From assembly GCF_031157315.1 (NCBI RefSeq), contig NZ_JAVIFU010000010.1:124001-188000 (forward strand): a stretch of 64,000 bases of DNA, read 5' to 3'. A program made the translations under genes and the position numbers. The notes below the pieces were generated by a model. The model made no database searches. It was not told the origin of the DNA and saw only the letters and a list, made by a program, of their open reading frames with translations. The stretch is from Paenibacillus sp. LHD-38 (GTDB lineage Bacteria; Bacillota; Bacilli; Paenibacillales; Paenibacillaceae). Of the stretch, positions 49,698 through 57,698 are shown one piece after another (within the stretch, counting starts at the first letter, position 1; each line of letters begins with the position of its first letter).

Positions 49698-50735
49698 TTA
49701 ATCCTTCTCCTGCTCGATCAACGCTACCATTTCAAGTGCAGCCGCTTCATCGGTAACGAGTACGTCATTGTGTCCGAACCGCATAATTGCCGCAATAGCT
49801 TCGCCTTTGCTCTTTCCGCCGGCTACGCCTATGACAACTTCAGTCTTCACAATATCCTCGAGCCGTAACCCCACCGTTTGCATTTTGTGCACGACAATGC
49901 CTTTGCGGTCAAAATAAAACCCAAACGACTCCGCCAAAGCTCCTTCAGCTTCCATAGCGTCAATGATCTCCCGATCCAAACGCCGGCGTCTTGCCATGAC
50001 CATAGCATCTCCGATTCCGTGTACAACGATGCGAGCACTGCGGATGACATCCACGATTTCCCTAATATTCGGTTCCTGCATAATGGACGCGAACGCTTCC
50101 TCGCCGAGATGATCAGGCACGTGTAGAAGCCTGTACTGAGCCCCTGTGCGTTTCGCCATCATCGAAGCAATTGTATTCGCTTGGTAGTCCAAGCTCTCTC
50201 CAAGACCGCCTCTAGCCGGTACGAACAAGTTCGTTTTCAGCTGCGAGGAACTTACCAGTTGATTCGATACCTGGGCAATGGTCGTTCCGCCCGTTACCGC
50301 TACGACATCGTTAGGCTGCATAAGCTTGTTGAGCACCTGAGAGGCTGCACGGCCGAGCTCCCGTTTCGTCTGGGCTGAAACTTCCGAATCGCCTGCAACG
50401 ATAACGACCTGCGATAATCCGTAATGACTGCGTATCGTTTCTTCCAGCTCGGATAGTCCGAACATCGTCTTGTATAATGGCTCAAGCTCCTCTAATAAAA
50501 GCTTGCCTGAATCGCTAATTCGCATGCCCCCCGAATGAATCTCGAGCAATCCCTGCGATTTCAGAAAATCGGTCTCCGCCCGAAGCATCCGCTCCGTCAT
50601 CGATAATGCCGTCGCCAAGGTTCGGCGCCCGATTAAATCCGACAGCATCACTTGATGCAAGATCGAATACCGTTTCTTCATGACTTCGAGCAGTTCCGGT
50701 ACAAGCTGCTGCTGCAGTTCAACGATCTGACGCAT
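49698..50735 (-). CDS. cggR: Central glycolytic genes regulator CggR
   Basis: A 345-residue SorC/DeoR-family repressor. It has an N-terminal winged helix-turn-helix (LIGRRTLATALSMTERMLRAETDFLKSQGLLEI, about 34-66) and a C-terminal sugar-binding domain that binds fructose 1,6-bisphosphate in known CggR (VTGGTTIAQV, VIGVAGGKSKGEAI). It is the first gene of the glycolytic operon and represses it when fructose bisphosphate is low. Palindromes at 50833-50885 lie in its upstream region. Confidence 0.95.
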   Translation of the reverse strand: MRQIVELQQQLVPELLEVMKKRYSILHQVMLSDLIGRRTLATALSMTERMLRAETDFLKSQGLLEIHSGGMRISDSGKLLLEELEPLYKTMFGLSELEETIRSHYGLSQVVIVAGDSEVSAQTKRELGRAASQVLNKLMQPNDVVAVTGGTTIAQVSNQLVSSSQLKTNLFVPARGGLGESLDYQANTIASMMAKRTGAQYRLLHVPDHLGEEAFASIMQEPNIREIVDVIRSARIVVHGIGDAMVMARRRRLDREIIDAMEAEGALAESFGFYFDRKGIVVHKMQTVGLRLEDIVKTEVVIGVAGGKSKGEAIAAIMRFGHNDVLVTDEAAALEMVALIEQEKD

Positions 50736-50832
50736 CTCTCATCCTTCACTCCATCGGCCTAAAGCGTATTCGGTTCAAATACATTGGACTTAATACGTCC
50801 CGCGGTATCATTTCAAGTCCCACCTTTAGTTT

Positions 50833-50885
50833 ATCGGAAATTTCCGATTGTAGCAATAGTCGTTTTCGCTTTGGAAACGGTTTCC
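50833..50885. promoter_or_regulatory. Palindromes upstream of cggR
   Basis: ATCGGAAATTTCCGAT (50833-50848) is a perfect 16-bp palindrome, and GGAAACGGTTTCC (50873-50885) is a second one that also fits a cre site at 12 of 14 positions. Both lie about 100-150 bp before cggR, next to TACAAT, a possible -10 on the minus strand. They are candidate sites for CggR and/or CcpA. They do not look like the B. subtilis CggR operator (CGGGAC...TGTC), so the assignment is open. Confidence 0.5.
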
Positions 50886-50973
50886 GACACATTTTTAACA
50901 AATTTAATTTTTGAACGCCCCTTGCTTTAAATTCTTTAATATCATATAATAATTTTTGCGACAATTTTCTAAT

Positions 50974-51048
50974 GCGCCCGTGGTCCAATGGATATGACGC
51001 AGCCCTCCGAAGGCTGAGATCTAGGTTCGATTCCTTGCGGGCGCGCCA
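50974..51048 (+). tRNA. tRNA-Arg (anticodon CCG)
   Basis: A 75-nt cloverleaf with a perfect 7-bp acceptor stem (GCGCCCG / CGGGCGC), discriminator G and encoded CCA. The anticodon stem CAGCC / GGCTG has loop CTCCGAA, giving anticodon CCG (reads CGG). The T stem has one T-T mismatch. It stands alone, followed by a terminator. Confidence 0.93.
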
Positions 51049-51097
51049 CTACGCTATTTCAGCCGATTAGGCTTGCAACTCCTATAATGATACAGAT

Positions 51098-51125
51098 AAA
51101 CCGTTCCTATACGCTGGAGCGGTTT
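51098..51125 (+). terminator. Terminator of tRNA-Arg
   Basis: AAACCGTTCC / GGAGCGGTTT hairpin (one G-U pair) followed by seven T. Confidence 0.85.
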
Positions 51126-51273
51126 TTTTATTTTGCCTCTATAGATCGTTTCCTTGCCCGAAACTCCCTTCCTGAGTCCCAGAAAATATGACCCGGATAG
51201 CACTGTATTTCCTTATCCAAGCGCCGACAATCACGGTTTTTTTCTTATATCAAGAAAGGGATTTTAGGACTTG

Positions 51274-51313
51274 TTTGACTATCTTTGACTTTTGCTTTTT
51301 CATCCGTTATTAT
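51274..51313 (+). promoter_or_regulatory. clpP promoter with CtsR operator
   Basis: On the minus strand AGTCAAAGATAGTCAAA (51274-51290) matches the CtsR consensus RGTCAAANANRGTCAAA at every position. TTGACT (51285-51290) within it is a -35, with TATTAT 17 bp downstream (51308-51313) as -10. Bound CtsR would therefore cover the -35, giving heat- and stress-induced clpP expression. Confidence 0.88.
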
Positions 51314-51360
51314 GATAATACGATTTAACCATTCATTGTTTTTTTAGGAGGGGGCTTACG

Positions 51361-51951
51361 TTGGATATGAATTTCGTTCCTATGGTTATTGAGCAAAACA
51401 ATCGAGGTGAGCGTGCGTATGACATTTACTCTCGCCTATTGAAAGACCGTATTATTTTTCTAGGATCCGGTGTAAATGACGTGGTGGCCAACTCCATCAT
51501 CGCTCAATTGCTTTTCCTGGCAGCAGACGACCCAGAGAAAGACATTTCCCTTTATATTAACAGCCCAGGCGGTTCGATTACGGCAGGCATGGCTATTTAT
51601 GATACGATGCAATACATTAAACCTGATGTGTCTACGATCTGTGTAGGTATGGCCGCTTCCATGGGTGCCTTCCTGCTCACAGCAGGCGCTATAGGCAAAC
51701 GTTACGCGCTTCCGAACAGCGAAGTAATGATTCACCAGCCGCTAGGCGGCGCAGAAGGCCAAGCAAGCGATATCGCCATTCGCGCGAAACGTATTATTGG
51801 TATGCGCGACAAGCTGAACGGCATCCTGGCAGAGCGCAGCGGACAATCGCTTGAGCGCATCGAGAAGGATACAGACCGCGATTACTTTATGAGCGCAGTC
51901 GAAGCCAAAGAATACGGACTTGTCGATAAAGTTATTGAGAAGCTTGCTTAA
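51361..51951 (+). CDS. clpP: ATP-dependent Clp protease proteolytic subunit ClpP
   Basis: A 196-residue serine peptidase forming the 14-mer chamber for ClpC/ClpX/ClpE. The catalytic triad is Ser100 (GMAASMGAF), His125 (VMIHQP) and Asp174 (DRDYFMSA). The TTG at 51361 has the best RBS spacing (AGGAGGGGG); the ATG at 51367 ([10 protein letters not shown]) matches the usual ClpP N-terminus but is farther from the RBS. It is under a CtsR box and ends in a strong terminator. Confidence 0.97.
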   Translation: MDMNFVPMVIEQNNRGERAYDIYSRLLKDRIIFLGSGVNDVVANSIIAQLLFLAADDPEKDISLYINSPGGSITAGMAIYDTMQYIKPDVSTICVGMAASMGAFLLTAGAIGKRYALPNSEVMIHQPLGGAEGQASDIAIRAKRIIGMRDKLNGILAERSGQSLERIEKDTDRDYFMSAVEAKEYGLVDKVIEKLA

Positions 51952-51978
51952 TAACAAGAAACAGTGCATTTTACAGAA

Positions 51979-52023
51979 CAGGGCTATCCCTACTGGTCTG
52001 CATAGACCTAAGGGATAGCCCTG
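51979..52023 (+). terminator. clpP terminator
   Basis: A two-tier hairpin: CAGGGCTATCCCT with AGGGATAGCCCTG outside and GGTCT / AGACC inside, followed by seven T. Confidence 0.93.
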
Positions 52024-52057
52024 TTTTTTAAAATATCGCTTGCCCATAACATTAAAA

Positions 52058-52095
52058 AAAGCCTCCCTTGGTCATCAAGACCTTGGACGGCTTTT
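52058..52095 (-). terminator. Terminator of the trxB/whiA-region gene run (after the HPr-family gene)
   Basis: AAAGCC..CCTTGGTC / GACCTTGG..GGCTTT hairpin with T on the minus strand, just after the HPr-family stop. Confidence 0.85.
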
Positions 52096-52112
52096 ATTTA
52101 ATTTGTGATGAA

Positions 52113-52382
52113 TTATTGGTTTTCCAGCTCTTCTTTGCTTACCAAAGCGACTAAAGCGTTTACAGCCTGTTCTGCATCCGAACCCTCAGCACTTATGGAT
52201 ACTTCAGTGCCTGAGCTGATTGCTAAGCTCATAATTCCCATTATGGATTTAGCATTCACTTTTTTGTCGTCTTTCTCTACAAATACTTCGGAGGAAAATT
52301 TGTTCGCTTCTTGTACGAATAATGCTGCTGGTCTTGCATGTAGTCCCGTCTTAAGACGAACAACAACCGGAAGCCTTGTCAT
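52113..52382 (-). CDS. HPr-family phosphocarrier protein at the crh position
   Basis: An 89-residue HPr-fold protein. In the gene order whiA-then-this-gene it occupies the place of B. subtilis crh, but it has His15 in TGLHARPAA where Crh has Gln, and the regulatory Ser46 in NAKSIMGIM. It could therefore take phosphate from PTS Enzyme I (His15) and also act as a CcpA co-repressor through Ser46. Whether it is the cell's main HPr or a Crh-like paralogue cannot be told without the rest of the genome. The start is the ATG at 52382. Confidence 0.92.
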   Translation of the reverse strand: MTRLPVVVRLKTGLHARPAALFVQEANKFSSEVFVEKDDKKVNAKSIMGIMSLAISSGTEVSISAEGSDAEQAVNALVALVSKEELENQ

Positions 52383-52586
52383 GGAAACCATACCCCCTAT
52401 ATTTTACTTAAGCATTAGCATGCGGCACAAGCTTATACGGCTTATCGCCGTCTACTGGCTGCAAAAGCTCTTTTCCCGGTCAAAGACAAAAATGCATTTG
52501 CTTGTTGCTTCGCATTCTTATCTTCATAAATAAAGCCATTTTGAATTATTATATCATTATACCAGCTGATACACTAGGATGAAAGT

Positions 52587-53516
52587 TCATACGCCACGGA
52601 TTTTTTCCGCAAGCTCGTCGATTTTGCGCAAACGGTGGTTTACGCCTGACTTACTGACCTTTCCTCCCAGCATTTCGCCGACCTCTGTCAGATTCATATC
52701 CGGATGCTGAAGTCTGATTTCAGCTACTTCCTTCAGCTTGTCAGGCAAGCTCTCTAGTCCTACTTCACGCTGCAGCAGCTTGATATTCTCGATCTGCCGG
52801 ACTGCCGCCCCAATTGTTTTGTTCAGATTCGCCGTTTCGCAGTTCACGATCCGGTTAACTGAATTGCGCATGTCGCGCATGATTCGAACATCTTCAAACT
52901 TGAATAAGGCTTGATGCGCGCCAATAATATTGAGGAGCTCGATAATTTTCTCGCCCTCTTTGATATAGAAGATAAAACCCTTTTTCCGTTCAATGCATCT
53001 AGCGTTTAGATCAAATTTGTTCGCAAGGTCAACCAAGGACTCACAGTGCTCTTGATACAGCGAGGAAATCTCCAAATGATACGAGGATCCCTCCGGATTA
53101 TTGACCGAGCCTCCCGCAAGGAACGCACCTCGCAGATACGAGCGCTTGCAGCAAGGCTTGCGAATGATTTCCTTGTCGATGCCAAGGTTGAACATAAAAC
53201 CTTCGGATACAATTTTGAGCTCGCTCAATATTTCCTGTACCCCGGCAGGGATACGTACGATATACACGTTATTTTTCTTAAGTCTCATCTTCTTGCGGAC
53301 AAGCAGCTCGACGTGTATCTCATAATGTTTTTTGAGCAGGGAATAAATTCTTCTGGCAATCGCGGCATTTTCCGTTGAGATGTCCAAAACGACTTTGCGG
53401 CTAGACACACTAACCGAACCATTCATCCGTATAAGCGCGGATAACTCCGCTCTCTCACAACAGCTGTCCGCCTCGATTAGTGTCAGCTCTTTCTTCGTTT
53501 GCGCCGCAAATGACAT
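52587..53516 (-). CDS. whiA: WhiA family DNA-binding protein
   Basis: A 309-residue protein with an N-terminal LAGLIDADG homing-endonuclease-like fold without nuclease residues ([29 protein letters not shown]) and a C-terminal helix-turn-helix ([26 protein letters not shown]). In B. subtilis it influences cell division and chromosome segregation. It ends the yvcK-whiA part of the operon and is followed by the HPr-family gene. Confidence 0.95.
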   Translation of the reverse strand: MSFAAQTKKELTLIEADSCCERAELSALIRMNGSVSVSSRKVVLDISTENAAIARRIYSLLKKHYEIHVELLVRKKMRLKKNNVYIVRIPAGVQEILSELKIVSEGFMFNLGIDKEIIRKPCCKRSYLRGAFLAGGSVNNPEGSSYHLEISSLYQEHCESLVDLANKFDLNARCIERKKGFIFYIKEGEKIIELLNIIGAHQALFKFEDVRIMRDMRNSVNRIVNCETANLNKTIGAAVRQIENIKLLQREVGLESLPDKLKEVAEIRLQHPDMNLTEVGEMLGGKVSKSGVNHRLRKIDELAEKIRGV

Positions 53517-53522
53517 TGTGTA

Positions 53523-54509
53523 TCACCTCTTTCGTATCATCCAGTTCTCTACCAGTTTATAAATATGATGGCTTAAGCGCTCGGCATCATGCCGAAGAAA
53601 AGTACGGAATAAAACAAGGCGATCCGCAATGACTTCATAGCCCTTTTGCGTTACCGCATCCAAATCCAAATGAACGGCCTTCGCACCCATCTCCGCATAC
53701 TTGCTCTCGATTTGGGGCGGAATCTCGCCGTCGTTCACAATTACGTAATCAAATAAATGATGGCCGATATGCGTATGTATCGCATCCAAATGGTCACCTA
53801 CCGAATAATTATCGGTTTCGCCCGGCTGCGTCATAACATTACAAACAAAAAGCTTAACAGCCTCAGACTCTACAATGGCAGTCGCCAGCTTTGGAACAAG
53901 CAAATTTGGGATAATGCTTGTGTACAAGCTGCCTGGCCCAATTAAGATCGCGTCTGCCTGCTCGATAGCCTCTACCGCCTCCTGCAGCGGTTCCACATCC
54001 AGCGGCTCCAAAAACACACGCTTAATTACTTTGCCAGCCTTCGGGATCATGGACTCGCCGGTAACAATCGTTCCATCGACCATTTCTGCCTTGAGTACAA
54101 TCGCTTTACCCGCGGCGGGAAGCACCCGCCCTCGAACAGCGAGAACCCGACTTAACTCGCGGATACCCGTAACAAAATCACCGGATATATCCGTCATCGC
54201 TGCAAGCATAAGATTACCAAGACTATGACCTGCAAGTCCCGGCACCGTTTTGAAACGATATTGCAGCACCTCGGTCAAAAGCGGTTCCGCATCGGCAAGT
54301 GCCATCAGCACATTGCGAATATCGCCTGGAGGAGGTATTTGAAGCTCGTTGCGTAAAATGCCGGAGCTGCCTCCATCGTCGGCAACCGTAACAATAGCCG
54401 TAATATCAAGCGGCTTCTCTTTAAGACCGCGCAGCATGACAGAGAGACCTGTACCGCCGCCAATGACAACGATCTTCGGTCTTCTCAGTATCTTATGCCT
54501 ACTTTGCAT
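53523..54509 (-). CDS. yvcK: YvcK/CofD-like protein (gluconeogenic growth, envelope)
   Basis: A 328-residue protein of the CofD/YvcK family. It has a Rossmann-type start (KIVVIGGGTGLSVMLRGLK), TVADDGGSSGILRNE, GDIRNVLMALAD and GPGSLYTSIIPNLLVP. In B. subtilis YvcK binds UDP-GlcNAc and is needed for growth on gluconeogenic carbon and normal cell shape. It lies between rapZ and whiA with gaps of 6-12 bp, so it is part of one operon. Confidence 0.94.
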   Translation of the reverse strand: MQSRHKILRRPKIVVIGGGTGLSVMLRGLKEKPLDITAIVTVADDGGSSGILRNELQIPPPGDIRNVLMALADAEPLLTEVLQYRFKTVPGLAGHSLGNLMLAAMTDISGDFVTGIRELSRVLAVRGRVLPAAGKAIVLKAEMVDGTIVTGESMIPKAGKVIKRVFLEPLDVEPLQEAVEAIEQADAILIGPGSLYTSIIPNLLVPKLATAIVESEAVKLFVCNVMTQPGETDNYSVGDHLDAIHTHIGHHLFDYVIVNDGEIPPQIESKYAEMGAKAVHLDLDAVTQKGYEVIADRLVLFRTFLRHDAERLSHHIYKLVENWMIRKR

Positions 54510-54521
54510 TCTCTCACCCCG

Positions 54522-55409
54522 TCAATGCTTGTCACGTTCGGCATCGCGATGACTGACACGCACACGTTCCGTATCGCTGCTGCCGAGCATGCGTCCCAAG
54601 TATTCAGCTATGGCAACGGAACGATGCTTCCCGCCAGTGCAGCCAATACCAATAACTACCTGGCTTTTCCCTTCCTTGCGATAGAGCGGAATAAGGAATT
54701 GCAGCATGTCTAACAGCTTTGTCAGGAATTGCTGTGTTTCAGGCCACTTCATTACATATTCGTATACCTCAGGAGTTTGACCGGTATTCGGACGCAGATG
54801 CTCGACATAATGCGGGTTAGGCAAGAAACGAACATCATAGATCAGATCCGCATCAATAGGAATCCCATATTTAAAGCCAAATGAGGTTACATTAATCGAA
54901 AGACTGTTTTGCTCGAGATTCGTAAAGTGAGAAATAATCCGTTCCTTCAAATGAGCCGGCTTCAATATGCTCGTATCGATGACCTGAGAGGCCCAGCCTT
55001 TCAGATCTTCAAGCAGACGGCGTTCATTCTTAATGCCTTCAAGCGGCATACCATCAGGGGCAAGCGGATGGCGACGACGGCTCTCTTTGTACCGCTGCAC
55101 AAGTACGCCGTCTGTAGCATCCAAAAACAAGATTTCACAGCTTATCGTGTAATGCTCCTTGATATAAGCGAGCGACTCCGAAAGCGCCGTAAAAAATTCT
55201 CTTCCGCGCAAATCAATAACAAGCGCCACGTTGCCGATTTTACCGTTCGATTGTTCGATCAGCTCCGCAAATTTCGGGATAAGAACGGGCGGTAGATTGT
55301 CGACGCAGAAGAAACCGAGGTCCTCTAGGCTTTGGACAGCAATGGTTTTGCCCGCGCCAGACATCCCGGTTATAATGACAAGCTTCGCTACTGTTGCTGC
55401 CGTTTCCAT
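54522..55409 (-). CDS. rapZ: RapZ/YvcJ nucleotide-binding protein
   Basis: A 295-residue P-loop protein: Walker A GMSGAGKT (residues 15-22), [32 protein letters not shown], and the C-terminal [20 protein letters not shown]. The ATG at 55409 has AGGAGG before it; an in-frame extension upstream reads into a tandem repeat and is not coding. The E. coli homologue guides a regulatory RNA to RNase E; in Bacillus YvcJ hydrolyses GTP and affects competence. Confidence 0.95.
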   Translation of the reverse strand: METAATVAKLVIITGMSGAGKTIAVQSLEDLGFFCVDNLPPVLIPKFAELIEQSNGKIGNVALVIDLRGREFFTALSESLAYIKEHYTISCEILFLDATDGVLVQRYKESRRRHPLAPDGMPLEGIKNERRLLEDLKGWASQVIDTSILKPAHLKERIISHFTNLEQNSLSINVTSFGFKYGIPIDADLIYDVRFLPNPHYVEHLRPNTGQTPEVYEYVMKWPETQQFLTKLLDMLQFLIPLYRKEGKSQVVIGIGCTGGKHRSVAIAEYLGRMLGSSDTERVRVSHRDAERDKH

Positions 55410-55424
55410 GATCAAACCTCCTAA

Positions 55425-55590
55425 AGACTTTGCGTTAGCAAAGTCACTTCGTAAGGATATGCTTAGACTTTGCGTTAGCAAAGTCACTTCGTAAGGATAT
55501 GCTTAGACTTTGCGTTAGCAAAGTCACTTCGTAAGGATATGCTTTGGCTTTGGCTTTGCCCTAGCAAAGCCGTTTCGTTAATCGCCTGCT
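55425..55590. repeat. Tandem 40-bp hairpin repeats before rapZ
   Basis: Three perfect 40-bp units (55425-55464, 55465-55504, 55505-55544) each contain the palindrome GACTTTGCGTTAGCAAAGTC plus CACTTCGTAAGG. A degenerate fourth unit with GGCTTTGCCCTAGCAAAGCC follows. They fill the gap between the ROK kinase stop and rapZ. The RNA would fold into a row of small hairpins, possibly affecting the expression or stability of the rapZ mRNA. The motif resembles the palindrome at 25111-25180. Confidence 0.9.
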
Positions 55591-55603
55591 TTTGCTTTTA
55601 AGA

Positions 55604-56554
55604 TTAACCTCTTAGAATAAGTCCTGCCGCGCCTACTACGCCCGCATTGTTGCCAAGCGTTGCCGCAACGATTTTTACATTTTCTTTCGCTTGCTCCTGC
55701 GTATACTTCTCAAATACTTCGCGAATTTGATCGAATAAGAAATCTCCTGCTTTTGAAACGCCGCCGCCGATGATAAAATATTGCGGATTCAAAACGATCG
55801 CAATCATCGCCATGGATTTACCCAAATAATAAGCAGCGCGGTTCACGATACGCGTCGCAACCTCGTCGCCTGCTTTCGCTGCGTCGAGAACATCCTTCGC
55901 CATGATGTTTTCTACCATGGAAAGTGATGTACGGTCACCGCGTTCAACGGCATCCTTCGCCATGCGAATAATACCGGTCGCCGAAGATACCGTTTCCAAG
56001 CAGCCCATTTTGCCGCATCCGCATTGTATGGCTTCAAGATCAGGCACGATTGCCATATGGCCCAGCTCGCCTGCCATGCCCATATAGCCCTCAACGATTT
56101 TACCCTCTATAATAATGCCGCCGCCTACGCCTGTTCCGAGCGTATAGCATACGCAGTGCGCGATGCCTTTACCCGCTCCGCCCCAAGCCTCGCCTAGTGC
56201 CGCAACATTTGCATCATTGTTAACTTTAACCGTCTTCTTTAACTCTTGCTCCAAATAAGCCTTCAGATTGACATTCTCAATCTTCAGGTTCGGCGCAAAT
56301 TTCACGATACCGTTCGGAATATCCAGGAAGCCTGCAATACCAACGCCTACCCCGTCAACCTGCTCCCAATCATAGTCTGATTCGGCTACGATCTGCTGTG
56401 CATAATTTGCAATATTTTGAAGGATAGTGTCCGTTCCTTTACTCGCTTCCGTCGGCCCCTCATACGTCTGGAGCAATTGTCCATCCGCATTGCAAATGCC
56501 TAACTTAATAGCAGTTCCGCCGACATCGACTCCAACGTAAATCTTTTCAGACAT
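55604..56554 (-). CDS. ROK family glucokinase
   Basis: A 316-residue sugar kinase: ATP-binding GVDVGGTAIKLG, the catalytic Asp in VKVNDANVAALGE, and the ROK zinc motif in GHMAIVPD...CGCGKMGCLE (His and three Cys). It phosphorylates glucose to glucose 6-phosphate in the cytoplasm, like B. subtilis GlcK. The ATG at 56554 follows AGGTGG; a GTG one codon earlier is less likely. It is inserted between trxB and rapZ and separated from trxB by a terminator. Confidence 0.93.
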   Translation of the reverse strand: MSEKIYVGVDVGGTAIKLGICNADGQLLQTYEGPTEASKGTDTILQNIANYAQQIVAESDYDWEQVDGVGVGIAGFLDIPNGIVKFAPNLKIENVNLKAYLEQELKKTVKVNNDANVAALGEAWGGAGKGIAHCVCYTLGTGVGGGIIIEGKIVEGYMGMAGELGHMAIVPDLEAIQCGCGKMGCLETVSSATGIIRMAKDAVERGDRTSLSMVENIMAKDVLDAAKAGDEVATRIVNRAAYYLGKSMAMIAIVLNPQYFIIGGGVSKAGDFLFDQIREVFEKYTQEQAKENVKIVAATLGNNAGVVGAAGLILRG

Positions 56555-56655
56555 CACTAGTCCACCTCATCAATATGTTAATCTTCTCTGTAACACTATA
56601 AGCGACCTTTATGCTCTGGTCAAGATAGCTTAAAGGGGTGCTCCCAGCTATCGAA

Positions 56656-56699
56656 AAGGCTATACCTTCAAGCAAATCGCTCTGCCGGTATAGCCCCTT
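56656..56699 (-). terminator. Terminator after trxB
   Basis: AAGGCTATACC / GGTATAGCCCCTT hairpin with TTTT on the minus strand, between trxB and the glucokinase gene. Confidence 0.75.
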
Positions 56700-56729
56700 A
56701 CTCTATCTTATGATGCTCATCGCCAAGTA

Positions 56730-57677
56730 TTAAAGCGATTTGCTCCAATCATGCGTCACTGCGCCTTCTAGGAATCTTTCGCAATCCAGTGCAGCCATAC
56801 AACCGCTGCCTGCTGCCGTGATCGCTTGGCGGTACTTGCTGTCTTGCACGTCGCCGCAAGCGAATACGCCTGGTATGTTTGTTTCGGTTGTGCCCGGTTT
56901 CACAACAATATACCCGTGATCATCCGTATCGATTTGTCCTGCAAGGAATTTCGTATTCGGTGTATGGCCGATAGCAATGAAAATGCCGTCGGTCTCAATA
57001 ACGTCCTCTTCGCCTGTTGCATTGTCACGGACTTTAAGACCCGTAACGCCCATGCCTGTAGCTACCACTTCGACCGGTGTACGGTTTAGGCTCCAGCTAA
57101 TTTTCTCGTTTTCACGAGCGCGATCCTGCATGATCTTGGAAGCACGCAGTTCATCACGACGATTAACCAGCTCAACGTTCGTCGCGAAGCGCGTAAGGAA
57201 GCTTGCTTCCTCCATCGCTGAGTCGCCGCCGCCGACTACGATAATTTTCTTGCCGCGGAAGAAGAAGCCGTCACAGGTTGCGCAGGTGCTTACGCCTTTT
57301 CCGACATTTTCTTTCTCGCCTGGAATGCCCAAGTATCTAGCAGATGCGCCTGTAGAGATGATGATGCTCTCGCCCACCAGTTCCCCATGGCCTTCTACCT
57401 GAAGCTTGAAAGGACGCTCCGACATATCCACGCTGTTTACCCAGCCGGTAATAAACTTAGCGCCAAAGCGCTCCGCTTGTTTGCGCATATTTTCCATGAG
57501 TTCTGGACCCATGATGCCTTCCGGAAAACCAGGAAAGTTCTCCACTTCTGTTGTTGTCGTCAATTGCCCGCCTGGCTCAGGGCCTTCAATAATCAGCGGA
57601 TTCATATTGGCGCGTGCCAAGTAAATAGCTGCTGTAAGTCCGGCAGGGCCGGTACCGATAATAATGGATTTGTACAT
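56730..57677 (-). CDS. trxB: Thioredoxin reductase
   Basis: A 315-residue flavoenzyme that reduces thioredoxin with NADPH. FAD motif GTGPAGLTAAIY (about 8-19), redox CATC at residues 132-135, NADPH motif GGGDSAMEEA, and the C-terminal FACGDVQD. The better start is the ATG at 57677 (RBS GAGGTG), not the ATG two codons before it. Confidence 0.97.
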   Translation of the reverse strand: MYKSIIIGTGPAGLTAAIYLARANMNPLIIEGPEPGGQLTTTTEVENFPGFPEGIMGPELMENMRKQAERFGAKFITGWVNSVDMSERPFKLQVEGHGELVGESIIISTGASARYLGIPGEKENVGKGVSTCATCDGFFFRGKKIIVVGGGDSAMEEASFLTRFATNVELVNRRDELRASKIMQDRARENEKISWSLNRTPVEVVATGMGVTGLKVRDNATGEEDVIETDGIFIAIGHTPNTKFLAGQIDTDDHGYIVVKPGTTETNIPGVFACGDVQDSKYRQAITAAGSGCMAALDCERFLEGAVTHDWSKSL

Positions 57678-57698
57678 AGACATTCACCTCGTAAAAGT

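Noticed and set aside
50746..50988. 80-codon frame between cggR and the tRNA gene, minus strand
   Set aside because: It overlaps the cggR regulatory palindromes and the tRNA start, and it lacks an RBS and similarity to known proteins.
55425..55544. CRISPR array
   Set aside because: The three 40-bp units are directly contiguous without unique spacers, and no cas genes are present.
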